Part shown: one piece after another, positions 13,223 through 19,097 of the stretch
Numbering within the stretch: the stretch's first letter is position 1
Layout of the letters: each line of letters starts with the position of its first letter
DNA from: a virus
Length of the DNA stretch: 47,556 nt
Virus record (IMG/VR): IMGVR_UViG_3300031841_004050
Span: 1 to 47,556 of that record
Reading direction: 5' to 3' (one strand)
Notes under the pieces: generated by a model
Told to the model about the DNA's origin: nothing
Seen by the model: only the letters and a program-made list of their open reading frames with translations
Databases searched by the model: none
Program-made: the position numbers and the translations under genes

Positions 13223-13354
13223 TAGTACAAATGTACTACTGGTGAGAATGATAACCATTCTCAAAATAGTACAAATGTACTATCGGTGATAATGATTCTC
13301 ATTCTCAATAAGGGTAGTACAGGTGTACTACTGGTGATATTGAGAATCATTTGC
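13223..13354. promoter_or_regulatory. Operator array 3: three LexA-like, three Fur-like boxes, alternating
   Basis: LexA-like at 13223-13238, 13267-13282 (both TAGTACAAATGTACTA) and 13315-13330 (TAGTACAGGTGTACTA). Fur-like at 13244-13262 (GAGAATGATAACCATTCTC), 13288-13306 (GATAATGATTCTCATTCTC) and 13336-13354 (GATATTGAGAATCATTTGC). The strict alternation is the clearest of the arrays. Confidence 0.75.
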
Positions 13355-13369
13355 AATAAGCTTAAATAT

Positions 13370-13394
13370 AAAGAATGCCCGGAAATTTCCGGGC
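13370..13394 (-). terminator. Terminator of minus-strand operon 3
   Basis: Perfect palindrome GCCCGGAAATTTCCGGGC (13377-13394), nine bases past the stop of gene 13403, followed on the minus strand by T-rich ATTCTTTATATTT. Confidence 0.7.
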
Positions 13395-13402
13395 AATTGT
13401 TG

Positions 13403-13618
13403 TTAGTTAAGGCTGTCAAACTTGCAGCCATAAGTTGCATTGGGGCTGGCACAATTGCCGCCGGTAAGCTTCACTAACTCCCGGCAATGATGGGCGCTTC
13501 CGTTGTCACATTGCGCGCCGAAATAATCGGCTAATCTTGAATCATTAGTGGCGATAATTGAACCAAATGCAAACACTGGAATCGACGTGATTGCAAGAGC
13601 TGTTGAGAAGTCAATCAT
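13403..13618 (-). CDS. Possible secreted or membrane-anchored protein, 71 aa
   Basis: Starts at 13618. Residues 5-23 (STALAITSIPVFAFGSIIA) are hydrophobic like a signal peptide or anchor, though without N-terminal positive charge. The rest has four cysteines (C37, C45, C56, C65) that could form two disulfides outside the cytoplasm. The leader is a run of seven A with no Shine-Dalgarno site. Second gene of operon 3. A superinfection or envelope-acting role is a guess. Confidence 0.55.
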   Translation of the reverse strand: MIDFSTALAITSIPVFAFGSIIATNDSRLADYFGAQCDNGSAHHCRELVKLTGGNCASPNATYGCKFDSLN

Positions 13619-13642
13619 TTTTTTTGGCAGAGTTATTGTAAC

Positions 13643-13682
13643 TTTTTTTTTTTTTTTTGGGGGGGGAGGCTACAGCCTCCCC
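13643..13682. other. T17-G8 homopolymers and hairpin
   Basis: 17 T (13643-13659), 8 G (13660-13667), then GGGAGGC-TACA-GCCTCCC (13665-13682). On the minus strand the hairpin precedes C and A runs, so it is not a normal terminator. Lengths of such runs are prone to sequencing error. Confidence 0.6.
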
Positions 13683-13689
13683 TTGATTG

Positions 13690-13995
13690 TCACTTGATAA
13701 TTGGAAGAAATACAGCCTCGATTGCGTTGTCTAATGTTCTCTCAGTGGCTCTTAAAAGCTTGCCAAGATCTTGCCAGGCCAGAACAGTTTCAGTCCAAAT
13801 ATCTTTGGCTGTGTTCTTTGCGGCAGCCAATGTGATTCTCTCGCGAGACATTGAGCGGGTTAATGCTTCCCGAGTGTAAGCATTCAGAGCGTATTGAGTC
13901 TCAAGCTGTGCCTCAAGTTCTGCGATGCGAGCACGGCTAGCCTCCCAGATTTGTTGCTTGCTGCGGTGAGGGGCTTGAGTGTTGTTGAAGTTCAT
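13690..13995 (-). CDS. Accessory coiled-coil protein, 101 aa, minus strand
   Basis: The start at 13995 (MNFNNTQAPHRSKQQIWEAS) follows the leader AGGACCTGATCCCATA; longer in-frame starts exist. Residues about 20-50 form a likely coiled coil (ASRARIAELEAQLETQYALN). The rest is helical and amphipathic. First gene of operon 3 and the one nearest the 11-bp periodic array, so a DNA-binding or scaffolding role at that array is worth testing. No family recognised. A possible -10 TATATT lies on the minus strand near 14050. Confidence 0.6.
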   Translation of the reverse strand: MNFNNTQAPHRSKQQIWEASRARIAELEAQLETQYALNAYTREALTRSMSRERITLAAAKNTAKDIWTETVLAWQDLGKLLRATERTLDNAIEAVFLPIIK

Positions 13996-14213
13996 TATGG
14001 GATCAGGTCCTGTGAATGATTGAAGTGTGGAATTGTCTTCCACTCCTTCAATATACAGACAAATCAGCCAGCCTGCCGCATAGGCCGGATTTTGTACACA
14101 CTTGTTCACAATACGGATGAATCGTGTCGTGACCTGCTGCCAGCCACGCGCAGGCAGGGCCCCAGCCTTGATTGTCAAGAATTGTTGCGCGTATATTTTT
14201 TTGGCCCGCCGTT

Positions 14214-14248
14214 ATGATAGTGATTTTTGGTGTAGTACAGGTGTACTC
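14214..14248. promoter_or_regulatory. Fourth core element and single LexA-like box
   Basis: ATGATAGTG (14214-14222), the core of the conserved element without its G run, then TAGTACAGGTGTACTC (14233-14248). It lies upstream of minus-strand operon 3 and touches the 11-bp array. Confidence 0.6.
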
Positions 14249-14509
14249 TCAGACGATTCTCAGACAACTCTCAGACAACTCTCAGACAATTCTCAGACAA
14301 TTCTCAGATTAGAATTTCCTGAGAGTTTCCTGAGTTTTTCCTGAGAATTTCCTGAGAAGCTCTCACCAAACTCTCACCAAACTCTCACAAAACTCTCAGA
14401 TTAGAATTTCCTGAGAATCTCCTGAGAATCTCATGAGAGTCTCATGAGAAGCTCTCACCAAACTCTCAGACAATTCTCACCCCCCTCTCACCCAATTCTC
14501 AGATTAAGC
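14246..14509. repeat. 264-bp array with exact 11-bp period, 24 units
   Basis: 24 consecutive units of exactly 11 bp with no slippage. Blocks alternate in sense: TTCTCAGACAA-type (units 1-6), GAATTTCCTGA-type (7-10), CAAACTCTCAC-type (11-14), CTGAGAATCTC-type (15-19), TCACCCAATTC-type (20-24). Each unit carries CTCA, TGAG or a close variant at the same phase, and blocks are inverted copies of each other. The period is close to one DNA helical turn. There are no spacers, so it is not CRISPR. Confidence 0.9.
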
Positions 14510-14626
14510 TGTGCAGGCTCCCCCCTCAGGAAATCTGTAGAAAAAACGTAAACAGGCCATCAGTAAAAATACCTAGTTAACATGAGTGAGATGTTTTTGG
14601 GGTTCCCACGGGAATTATAGCGTGCG

Positions 14627-14851
14627 ATGGGTCAAAGTCGATATGATGCGTTGCGGGATTTGGAGTACATCAGGGAAGCAAAGGAGCGAGCGATGATGGC
14701 TTATATGGAGGGTACTGGTGTTACGGGGTTAACGGTATTAGAGAGAAGCTTTTATAAGGCGTATGCGAGTCGCGTTATGCCAATGACTTTGAATCAAATC
14801 AGGCCAATGACTTCATCCAATCACGTTCAGCGGGTTCAAGGAGATAGATAA
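14627..14851 (+). CDS. Small hypothetical protein, 74 aa
   Basis: ATG at 14627 (MGQSRYDALRDLEYIREAKE). Helical and basic. Just upstream are a short palindrome, TTCCCACGGGAA (14603-14614), and TATAGC, which may be an operator and -10. Its last 53 bases overlap the 3' end of a minus-strand gene. It is the first rightward gene after the accessory region. No family recognised. Confidence 0.55.
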   Translation: MGQSRYDALRDLEYIREAKERAMMAYMEGTGVTGLTVLERSFYKAYASRVMPMTLNQIRPMTSSNHVQRVQGDR

Positions 14852-15029
14852 GGCGATTCATGGTTATTTTAGCTTGTTCTTCAGAGAACAGGTGATAGAT
14901 ACGTGCTAACAATTGAATTGTGGCTTCTTTTTGCTTACAACGTACGGCTAATAATAAGGCGAAGGAATATTTGAGTACTGTTTTGGAGTCAACTGGAGGT
15001 AAGGAGTCCTTCATATTGACTGATGGCAT
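14799..15029 (-). CDS. Hypothetical protein, 76 aa, minus strand
   Basis: The start at 15029 (MPSVNMKDSLPPVDSKTVLK) is chosen because a GGCACACTA box ends 15 nt before it. Upstream in-frame starts (15059, 15110) would overlap the neck gene. Helical, with KYSFALLLAVRCKQKEATIQ and QLLARIYHLFSEEQA. No family recognised. It converges on gene 14627 and overlaps it by 53 bp. Confidence 0.55.
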   Translation of the reverse strand: MPSVNMKDSLPPVDSKTVLKYSFALLLAVRCKQKEATIQLLARIYHLFSEEQAKITMNRLIYLLEPAERDWMKSLA

Positions 15030-15033
15030 ACTA
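15025..15033 (+). promoter_or_regulatory. Late-promoter-like box GGCATACTA
   Basis: Ends 24 nt before ATG 15058. Overlaps the start codon of the minus-strand gene 14799-15029. Confidence 0.6.
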
Positions 15034-15044
15034 AAATGATTTAG

Positions 15045-15053
15045 TAGTGTGCC
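15045..15053 (-). promoter_or_regulatory. Late-promoter-like box GGCACACTA (minus strand)
   Basis: Ends 15 nt before the minus-strand ATG at 15029. It faces the plus-strand box at 15025, so the two transcripts would overlap at their 5' ends. Confidence 0.5.
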
Positions 15054-15057
15054 AATC

Positions 15058-15462
15058 ATGGCTTTAGATATCAGTGGAAACTGGGAATCTGGGGATGATT
15101 TGCGTGTCATAGAGGTATTGGGGTTACCATTTGGTTCATTTACATTAGATTGTACACAAAATTGCTGTAATCAACTAGAGGATATCAGTGCGGATGCTGT
15201 TTTAAAGGTTAAAGGGTATTTAACTGATTGGGAGACGGCTAGGACTGCGATGGAGACGCAGAATTTAGCTGATACTGAGGGTAAGACATTAGTTAAGGCT
15301 GATGTATTGGAGTGGGAGAGGGATCCTAGTGGTCAGATGTCTGGCCCTAGCAGTGAAATGGAGTATAACAAGATGAAAGTAGCTGAATACTTTGCATTTT
15401 GCAGTTGTATGGGTGGATTACAGGGTAATTCAATGCATCAGACACCTCTAATTCGCTCCTAG
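15058..15462 (+). CDS. Putative head-tail connector protein, 134 aa
   Basis: ATG 15058 (MALDISGNWESGDDLRVIEV) is preferred over GTG 15049. Helical protein with LTDWETARTAMETQNLADTE and an end rich in Met and Cys. I did not recognise a named family. Position supports a neck role: it opens the late rightward cluster, two genes before an HK97 gp10-like protein and the tail chaperones, where adaptor and stopper proteins normally lie. Confidence 0.6.
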   Translation: MALDISGNWESGDDLRVIEVLGLPFGSFTLDCTQNCCNQLEDISADAVLKVKGYLTDWETARTAMETQNLADTEGKTLVKADVLEWERDPSGQMSGPSSEMEYNKMKVAEYFAFCSCMGGLQGNSMHQTPLIRS

Positions 15463-15503
15463 GAGGGCTTTTAAGGGGTCTTTAATCTAATCTAGGTTAT
15501 CTT

Positions 15504-15683
15504 ATGTCTAATGAAGAGAAGAAGCCAACAGAAGGGATTCTGGATGGCATTAACATGAAGGTCAGTAATGTATGGTGTAAGGGATGTAATGATTATAGGC
15601 CAGTTAATAGTAACTTTGCTAAGTATCTAACAAATGGTATTGAGCAATGTTCTTTATGTCGGGATAAATCACTGGAAAACTAG
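15504..15683 (+). CDS. Small zinc-ribbon protein, 59 aa
   Basis: ATG at 15504 to TAG at 15683. Two CxxC pairs (C25/C28 in WCKGCND, C49/C52 in CSLCRD) 20 residues apart make a small zinc ribbon, likely binding nucleic acid or protein. The next gene's late-type box overlaps its stop codon. No specific family recognised. Confidence 0.6.
   Translation: MSNEEKKPTEGILDGINMKVSNVWCKGCNDYRPVNSNFAKYLTNGIEQCSLCRDKSLEN
15674..15682 (+). promoter_or_regulatory. Late-promoter-like box GGAAAACTA
   Basis: Ends 20 nt before ATG 15703. Confidence 0.6.
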
Positions 15684-15702
15684 ATCTAACTAGAGGATAT
15701 TA

Positions 15703-16212
15703 ATGCCTTCTCCGTTGGCTCCATACATTAACGGGCGGTTACTTGTTCCTGGGCAGGGTACGGTAACGAATGTTGATGGCCGATGGGTGAGGGCTCCTGG
15801 AAATGATTACCTGGTCAAGTTATTTATCAAGCGGGCGCAATATTCCGGGGTATCCTCTGGTTCTAAGGCTATTCCTTTACAGAGTGAGCTTGGTGGGCAG
15901 ATGATGCCTGGTGCATCAGGTGATCAGTTCTATTACAGGGGATATGCATTGGAGTGGGCTTCAGTGGCCTCTGGGTGGGATTTAGAAACATCTGACGAGA
16001 CACCATTGACATTTGTGCAGGTAACAACACAATATCCATGGTTATCTACGGGTACTGCGTGTCAATTCAGGTTTGGCGATGATCCGATTATGTTTGAAGC
16101 GAAGATACAGCGTTCTAGCGGTATCTTTGGTGGTGAAGGCATTGATTCTATTATTTACTCTGAGATTGGTGGGGTAGAGATACAGATTACTGGCGGCGAA
16201 TTGCAGAACTAA
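15703..16212 (+). CDS. Putative head closure or stopper protein, 169 aa
   Basis: ATG 15703 with AGAGGATA upstream. Beta-rich protein (LVKLFIKRAQYSGVSSGSKA, later ALEWASVASGWDLE) ending with a Gly-rich EIQITGGELQN. Predicted beta-barrel content and position between a helical connector candidate and an HK97 gp10-like protein match the stopper class of siphoviruses. Family not confirmed by eye. Confidence 0.6.
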   Translation: MPSPLAPYINGRLLVPGQGTVTNVDGRWVRAPGNDYLVKLFIKRAQYSGVSSGSKAIPLQSELGGQMMPGASGDQFYYRGYALEWASVASGWDLETSDETPLTFVQVTTQYPWLSTGTACQFRFGDDPIMFEAKIQRSSGIFGGEGIDSIIYSEIGGVEIQITGGELQN

Positions 16213-16214
16213 TC

Positions 16215-16811
16215 ATGAGCTCTAATCCGTTTAAATCTTTTAAAATTCCAAATGATGGACCGATTAAGAATATAAGAGGTTATGTATCGAGACCTAAGAT
16301 TACAATCGATCAATCAGAAATAACGATAAAAGATAAGAAGTATAGAAAGTTGGCAGAGAGTAGGATTCGTGCTGAATTTATCAAGACTTGGGAGAAAGCC
16401 GCTGAAGAAACAGATGAAAGACTGAAAGAATGGCTTAATAAATCAATGGAGGAACAGATTTGGAATTGGCCAAGAGGTACATTTAGGGAAGGAGGAGGTG
16501 GATATATATCTCCGGGACTGCGGGATATTGTTGACACAGGAGAGCTTCAAAACAGCTTAAGAATAAAAGCAGAGTCTTTGGCAACACGAAGAAATACAAT
16601 AATAGAATATTCATCGAGCTATGCTAGCTACGTACATAATGGTGCATATATTTATCCTTACGGTAATAAAAATGCCCAAAGAGTTTACACTCCTGGCAGG
16701 CCCTGGATTTTTTATGCCATAGTTGGAATGGATTCCATTGCCGACAATGAGAATGGACCGTACATTACGGAATTAAAGAATAGGCTTACTCAGCGACTTG
16801 AGAAGTGGTAA
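16215..16811 (+). CDS. HK97 gp10-like neck / tail completion protein
   Basis: 198 residues. Carries the family marks DTGELQNSL (107-115), YASYVHNGA (136-144) and GRPWI (161-165), typical of HK97 gp10-like proteins that join the tail to the head or complete the tail. A longer N-terminal helical region (40-85) precedes them. Starts two bases after the preceding stop, so probably co-translated with it. No clear Shine-Dalgarno site. Confidence 0.8.
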   Translation: MSSNPFKSFKIPNDGPIKNIRGYVSRPKITIDQSEITIKDKKYRKLAESRIRAEFIKTWEKAAEETDERLKEWLNKSMEEQIWNWPRGTFREGGGGYISPGLRDIVDTGELQNSLRIKAESLATRRNTIIEYSSSYASYVHNGAYIYPYGNKNAQRVYTPGRPWIFYAIVGMDSIADNENGPYITELKNRLTQRLEKW

Positions 16812-16818
16812 TTGCTTA

Positions 16819-16827
16819 GGCATAATA
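16819..16827 (+). promoter_or_regulatory. Late-promoter-like box GGCATAATA
   Basis: A variant with A at position 7. Ends 21 nt before the GTG at 16849, which supports that start. Confidence 0.5.
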
Positions 16828-16848
16828 ATTCAGTTTTTTTGTGTAAGT

Positions 16849-17409
16849 GTGGCTAAAACTAAAAATTTCCCTTTCCTGCTTGCACCAAGGCTAAAGCCAG
16901 TGCCTTGCGTAGTAGGCGATCCAGAGGGTCAGACCTTGATCATAGAGAGAAGGGGTTATTTAACTGTTGCTGAGAAGTCTTTTGTTACGATGGCACTTAA
17001 CGGCGAAGAGGCTATTGGTGGAGTTCGTCGCCTTGCTGTTAAGATTGCAAGGGAAACTGGCAAGTCCCAAGCAGAAGTTCTTGAAGACTTAAGTGGTGAT
17101 GTTTCAAAGCTTAAATATATTGAACCGTATGTAGATGAATTGGACGAGTGTTATACACAAATGAGTGTTTACCAGCACAAGATGATGATTGTAACCGCTA
17201 CTGCTTTAATTACCAACAGGCTTGATGCTGAATGGACTGTAGAAGATACGATGTCAAAACTTGATCCCGAAATCTTAAAAGGATTGCAGGATCTTTATAC
17301 TGATGAAGAAGCTAAGAATATTGAGGCTCTCAAGGAAGAATACAGTTTAAAAGACGATGAAAACGCAAAAAAGAATCAAAACATGCCCAAGGAAGAAGCC
17401 AAGGATTAG
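16849..17409 (+). CDS. Tail assembly chaperone, G-type frame
   Basis: 186 residues from GTG 16849 (VAKTKNFPFLLAPRLKPVPC); the upstream frame start at 16798 would fall within the previous gene. Helical C-terminal half with EDTMSKLDPEILKGLQDLYT and a charged tail. Role: with the frameshifted GT product it binds the tape measure protein and recruits tail tube subunits. The gene ends at TAG 17407-17409 and carries the slippery site 36 bases earlier. A fraction of ribosomes should shift -1 into the T frame. Confidence 0.8.
   Translation: MAKTKNFPFLLAPRLKPVPCVVGDPEGQTLIIERRGYLTVAEKSFVTMALNGEEAIGGVRRLAVKIARETGKSQAEVLEDLSGDVSKLKYIEPYVDELDECYTQMSVYQHKMMIVTATALITNRLDAEWTVEDTMSKLDPEILKGLQDLYTDEEAKNIEALKEEYSLKDDENAKKNQNMPKEEAKD
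17367..17373 (+). promoter_or_regulatory. Programmed -1 frameshift site A AAA AAG
   Basis: In the G frame the codons are GCA AAA AAG, giving the heptamer A_AAA_AAG, the same as in E. coli dnaX. After a -1 shift the next codon is GAA at 17373 and the frame is open to 18014. Confidence 0.85.
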
Positions 17410-18014
17410 ATGCTTTTGACTGGCAAAAAGCTTTTTGGGTCTTAAAGAAAGGTTATCCAGGTGATGTAGATTTTTCTGCGGATAGGTATGGTACTCAACC
17501 GTATCATTATATCATTATTGCCTTGGATCAACTAAAGAAAAGCCAATCTGAAGAGCGCTATTATAATGAGATACCGACAGCTCAGGTCTGTAGCATTCTA
17601 GCAAATCAAAACAGGAATCCGAAAAAGAAATCAAAGCCCTTTAGTTTTAAAGATTTTTGTTTTTTCAAACCAACTCAAGATAAGGACTTGCCAAAAGCAC
17701 GTTATGGTTCCGCTGCAATGGTCCTTATACAAAAGGGTCTATACCCTTCCTGGGCAATGTTTTGCATCCCAGAGCTAAGGGAATCAGCAATCAATGATTA
17801 CATACCTCTAGAGCTAGCTCTGATATCAGAAGACGCAATTCTATTGCATCCAGTAGAAACCGAAACCGGATACACAGGGTTTCTAATTGCCAGAGAGTCT
17901 GCCTCTAGGCAATCAAGGGTTTTCTTGAAGGATGACGGGACAGAAGTAAGGCTTAAGGTCCCTTATATTGAAACAAAAATTGTTGCTCAAGAAGGTGTTA
18001 TTCTGTCCCCGTAG
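17373..18014 (+). CDS. Tail assembly chaperone, T-type frame (made as G-T fusion)
   Basis: Open in frame from the slippery site to 18014, giving a G-T fusion of 388 residues (175 from G, 213 from here). No good start codon of its own exists near the 5' end. The junction reads through GLDAFDWQKAFWVLKKGYP, with the WQKAFWVLKKG pattern typical of T domains. A helical part and a C-terminal beta-rich part follow. The 3' end overlaps a minus-strand HNH gene by 17 bases. Confidence 0.8.
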   Translation, partial: ESKHAQGRSQGLDAFDWQKAFWVLKKGYPGDVDFSADRYGTQPYHYIIIALDQLKKSQSEERYYNEIPTAQVCSILANQNRNPKKKSKPFSFKDFCFFKPTQDKDLPKARYGSAAMVLIQKGLYPSWAMFCIPELRESAINDYIPLELALISEDAILLHPVETETGYTGFLIARESASRQSRVFLKDDGTEVRLKVPYIETKIVAQEGVILSP

Positions 18015-18387
18015 GCCAGGTCCCTAAAATTCTATTAGCATATTCATCGACAATTTTAGAGTCTTCCTCGTCATAATGACTGAAATTAGAAAGCCCACCT
18101 GATAGCCATTGACGAATCCTCCATTCAGACTCAATAGCGTAAAACTCTTGTGTTCTGAACCAATCAACCCAATCTTGGCTTGACTTTGATTGATTACATT
18201 CGGCGCAAGCTGGGATACAATTTGTTGTCCGATCTTCTCCGCCACGACTTTTAGGTCTGACGTGATCTACAGTTAGTGATTCATCAGCGATTGGCGGCTT
18301 ACCGCAATAAGCACAGCGATTATTCCAAGCATCTTTAATGCTTTGCCGCCATTGTTGCCGGGCTTCTCGCCTCGTTAGGGCTGTCAT
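17998..18387 (-). CDS. HNH endonuclease, 129 aa, minus strand
   Basis: Start at 18387 (MTALTRREARQQWRQS). Classic HNH: C25/C28 (CAYCG), the Asp-His pair 41-42 in LTVDHVRPKSRGGED, and N65 with C61/C64 (CAECNQSK). It sits against the direction of all tail genes, lacks a late-type box and overlaps the T frame. This is the pattern of a free-standing homing endonuclease inserted between essential genes. Confidence 0.85.
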   Translation of the reverse strand: MTALTRREARQQWRQSIKDAWNNRCAYCGKPPIADESLTVDHVRPKSRGGEDRTTNCIPACAECNQSKSSQDWVDWFRTQEFYAIESEWRIRQWLSGGLSNFSHYDEEDSKIVDEYANRILGTWPTGTE

Positions 18388-18540
18388 GTTAAATAAATAA
18401 TCTGAAATCCTCTCGTAAACGGGGAGGTGATCCTGCAAGGAATGCATATTCAGATTATTGTGAAGACAAATCCGTTGTGGAAATTATGCGGGTTCGGCCT
18501 CATCTTGCCTCCGGTTTGTCTTGATCTCAGGATACCGAGC

Positions 18541-18549
18541 GGAATACTA
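18541..18549 (+). promoter_or_regulatory. Late-promoter-like box GGAATACTA
   Basis: Ends 22 nt before ATG 18572. Confidence 0.6.
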
Positions 18550-18571
18550 AAAACGATACATTTTTGGGGCT

Positions 18572-19015
18572 ATGGCTCAACAATTTCCAACCTCAGCCCA
18601 AGTTATTTACGATGCCATAGTTGCAGATGCGGGATTATTTCCATTAATAGGTACTTATGAATTTGAAGGCACTCCAGGAGTTCTGCCATCGATTTCAATT
18701 GTAAGTCCAGGGCAAGATTTGCCAGCAACAAAGAAAGTTGAAGGATTAGAAGTCATTTGTCATGATGTGGGGTTTAGCTATCCTATGAATTACTTATCAA
18801 AAGAAGTACCTTATATCATTACTGATTTTCCAGTTTATGTAATGGGATGGGAGCCTTCGACTGGCCAGCATTTGCAGGATTTTATCGATTTAATGATGCA
18901 AAAATTCCAAGGTTCTTACACTGAATTTGTAACAACAACTCCAGATGGTTTGACCGCTTATACGCAAGCGAAAATTATCATCAAGTCAAATATGCCTTAC
19001 GATGCATTGGCTTAA
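18572..19015 (+). CDS. Putative tail terminator / tail completion protein, 147 aa
   Basis: ATG 18572 (MAQQFPTSAQVIYDAIVADA). Alpha/beta protein with a C-terminal strand (AYTQAKIIIKSNMPYDALA). Length and place, just before the major tail protein, fit tail terminators of siphoviruses, although here it follows the chaperone frames rather than preceding the tube gene directly after gp10. Family not confirmed. Confidence 0.6.
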   Translation: MAQQFPTSAQVIYDAIVADAGLFPLIGTYEFEGTPGVLPSISIVSPGQDLPATKKVEGLEVICHDVGFSYPMNYLSKEVPYIITDFPVYVMGWEPSTGQHLQDFIDLMMQKFQGSYTEFVTTTPDGLTAYTQAKIIIKSNMPYDALA

Positions 19016-19030
19016 AAAATTGATGATTTA

Positions 19031-19039
19031 GGAAGCATA
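19031..19039 (+). promoter_or_regulatory. Late-promoter-like box GGAAGCATA
   Basis: A variant with A at position 7, 58 nt before the major tail protein start. The leader between them folds into the hairpin at 19075. Confidence 0.45.
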
Positions 19040-19074
19040 GATTAACGGGCCGAGAAGGTCCGAGTACCTTCCTG

Positions 19075-19092
19075 CGGGCTTAGCCCGTTTTT
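19075..19092 (+). terminator. Terminator-like hairpin in the major tail leader
   Basis: CGGGC-TTA-GCCCG followed by five T, ending five bases before ATG 19098. AACGGGC at 19044-19050 can pair with GCCCGTT at 19083-19089 instead, which would break this hairpin. It may end the upstream transcript, attenuate, or stabilise the major tail message. Confidence 0.65.
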
Positions 19093-19097
19093 CATCA

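Noticed and set aside
10265-13330. NtcA boxes (GTA-N8-TAC) in place of LexA-like boxes
   Set aside because: The GTA to TAC spacing in these palindromes is six, not eight; the LexA pattern fits better.
14246-14509. Possible CRISPR array
   Set aside because: Units are contiguous, 11 bp, with no spacers, and orientation switches between blocks. No cas gene is present.
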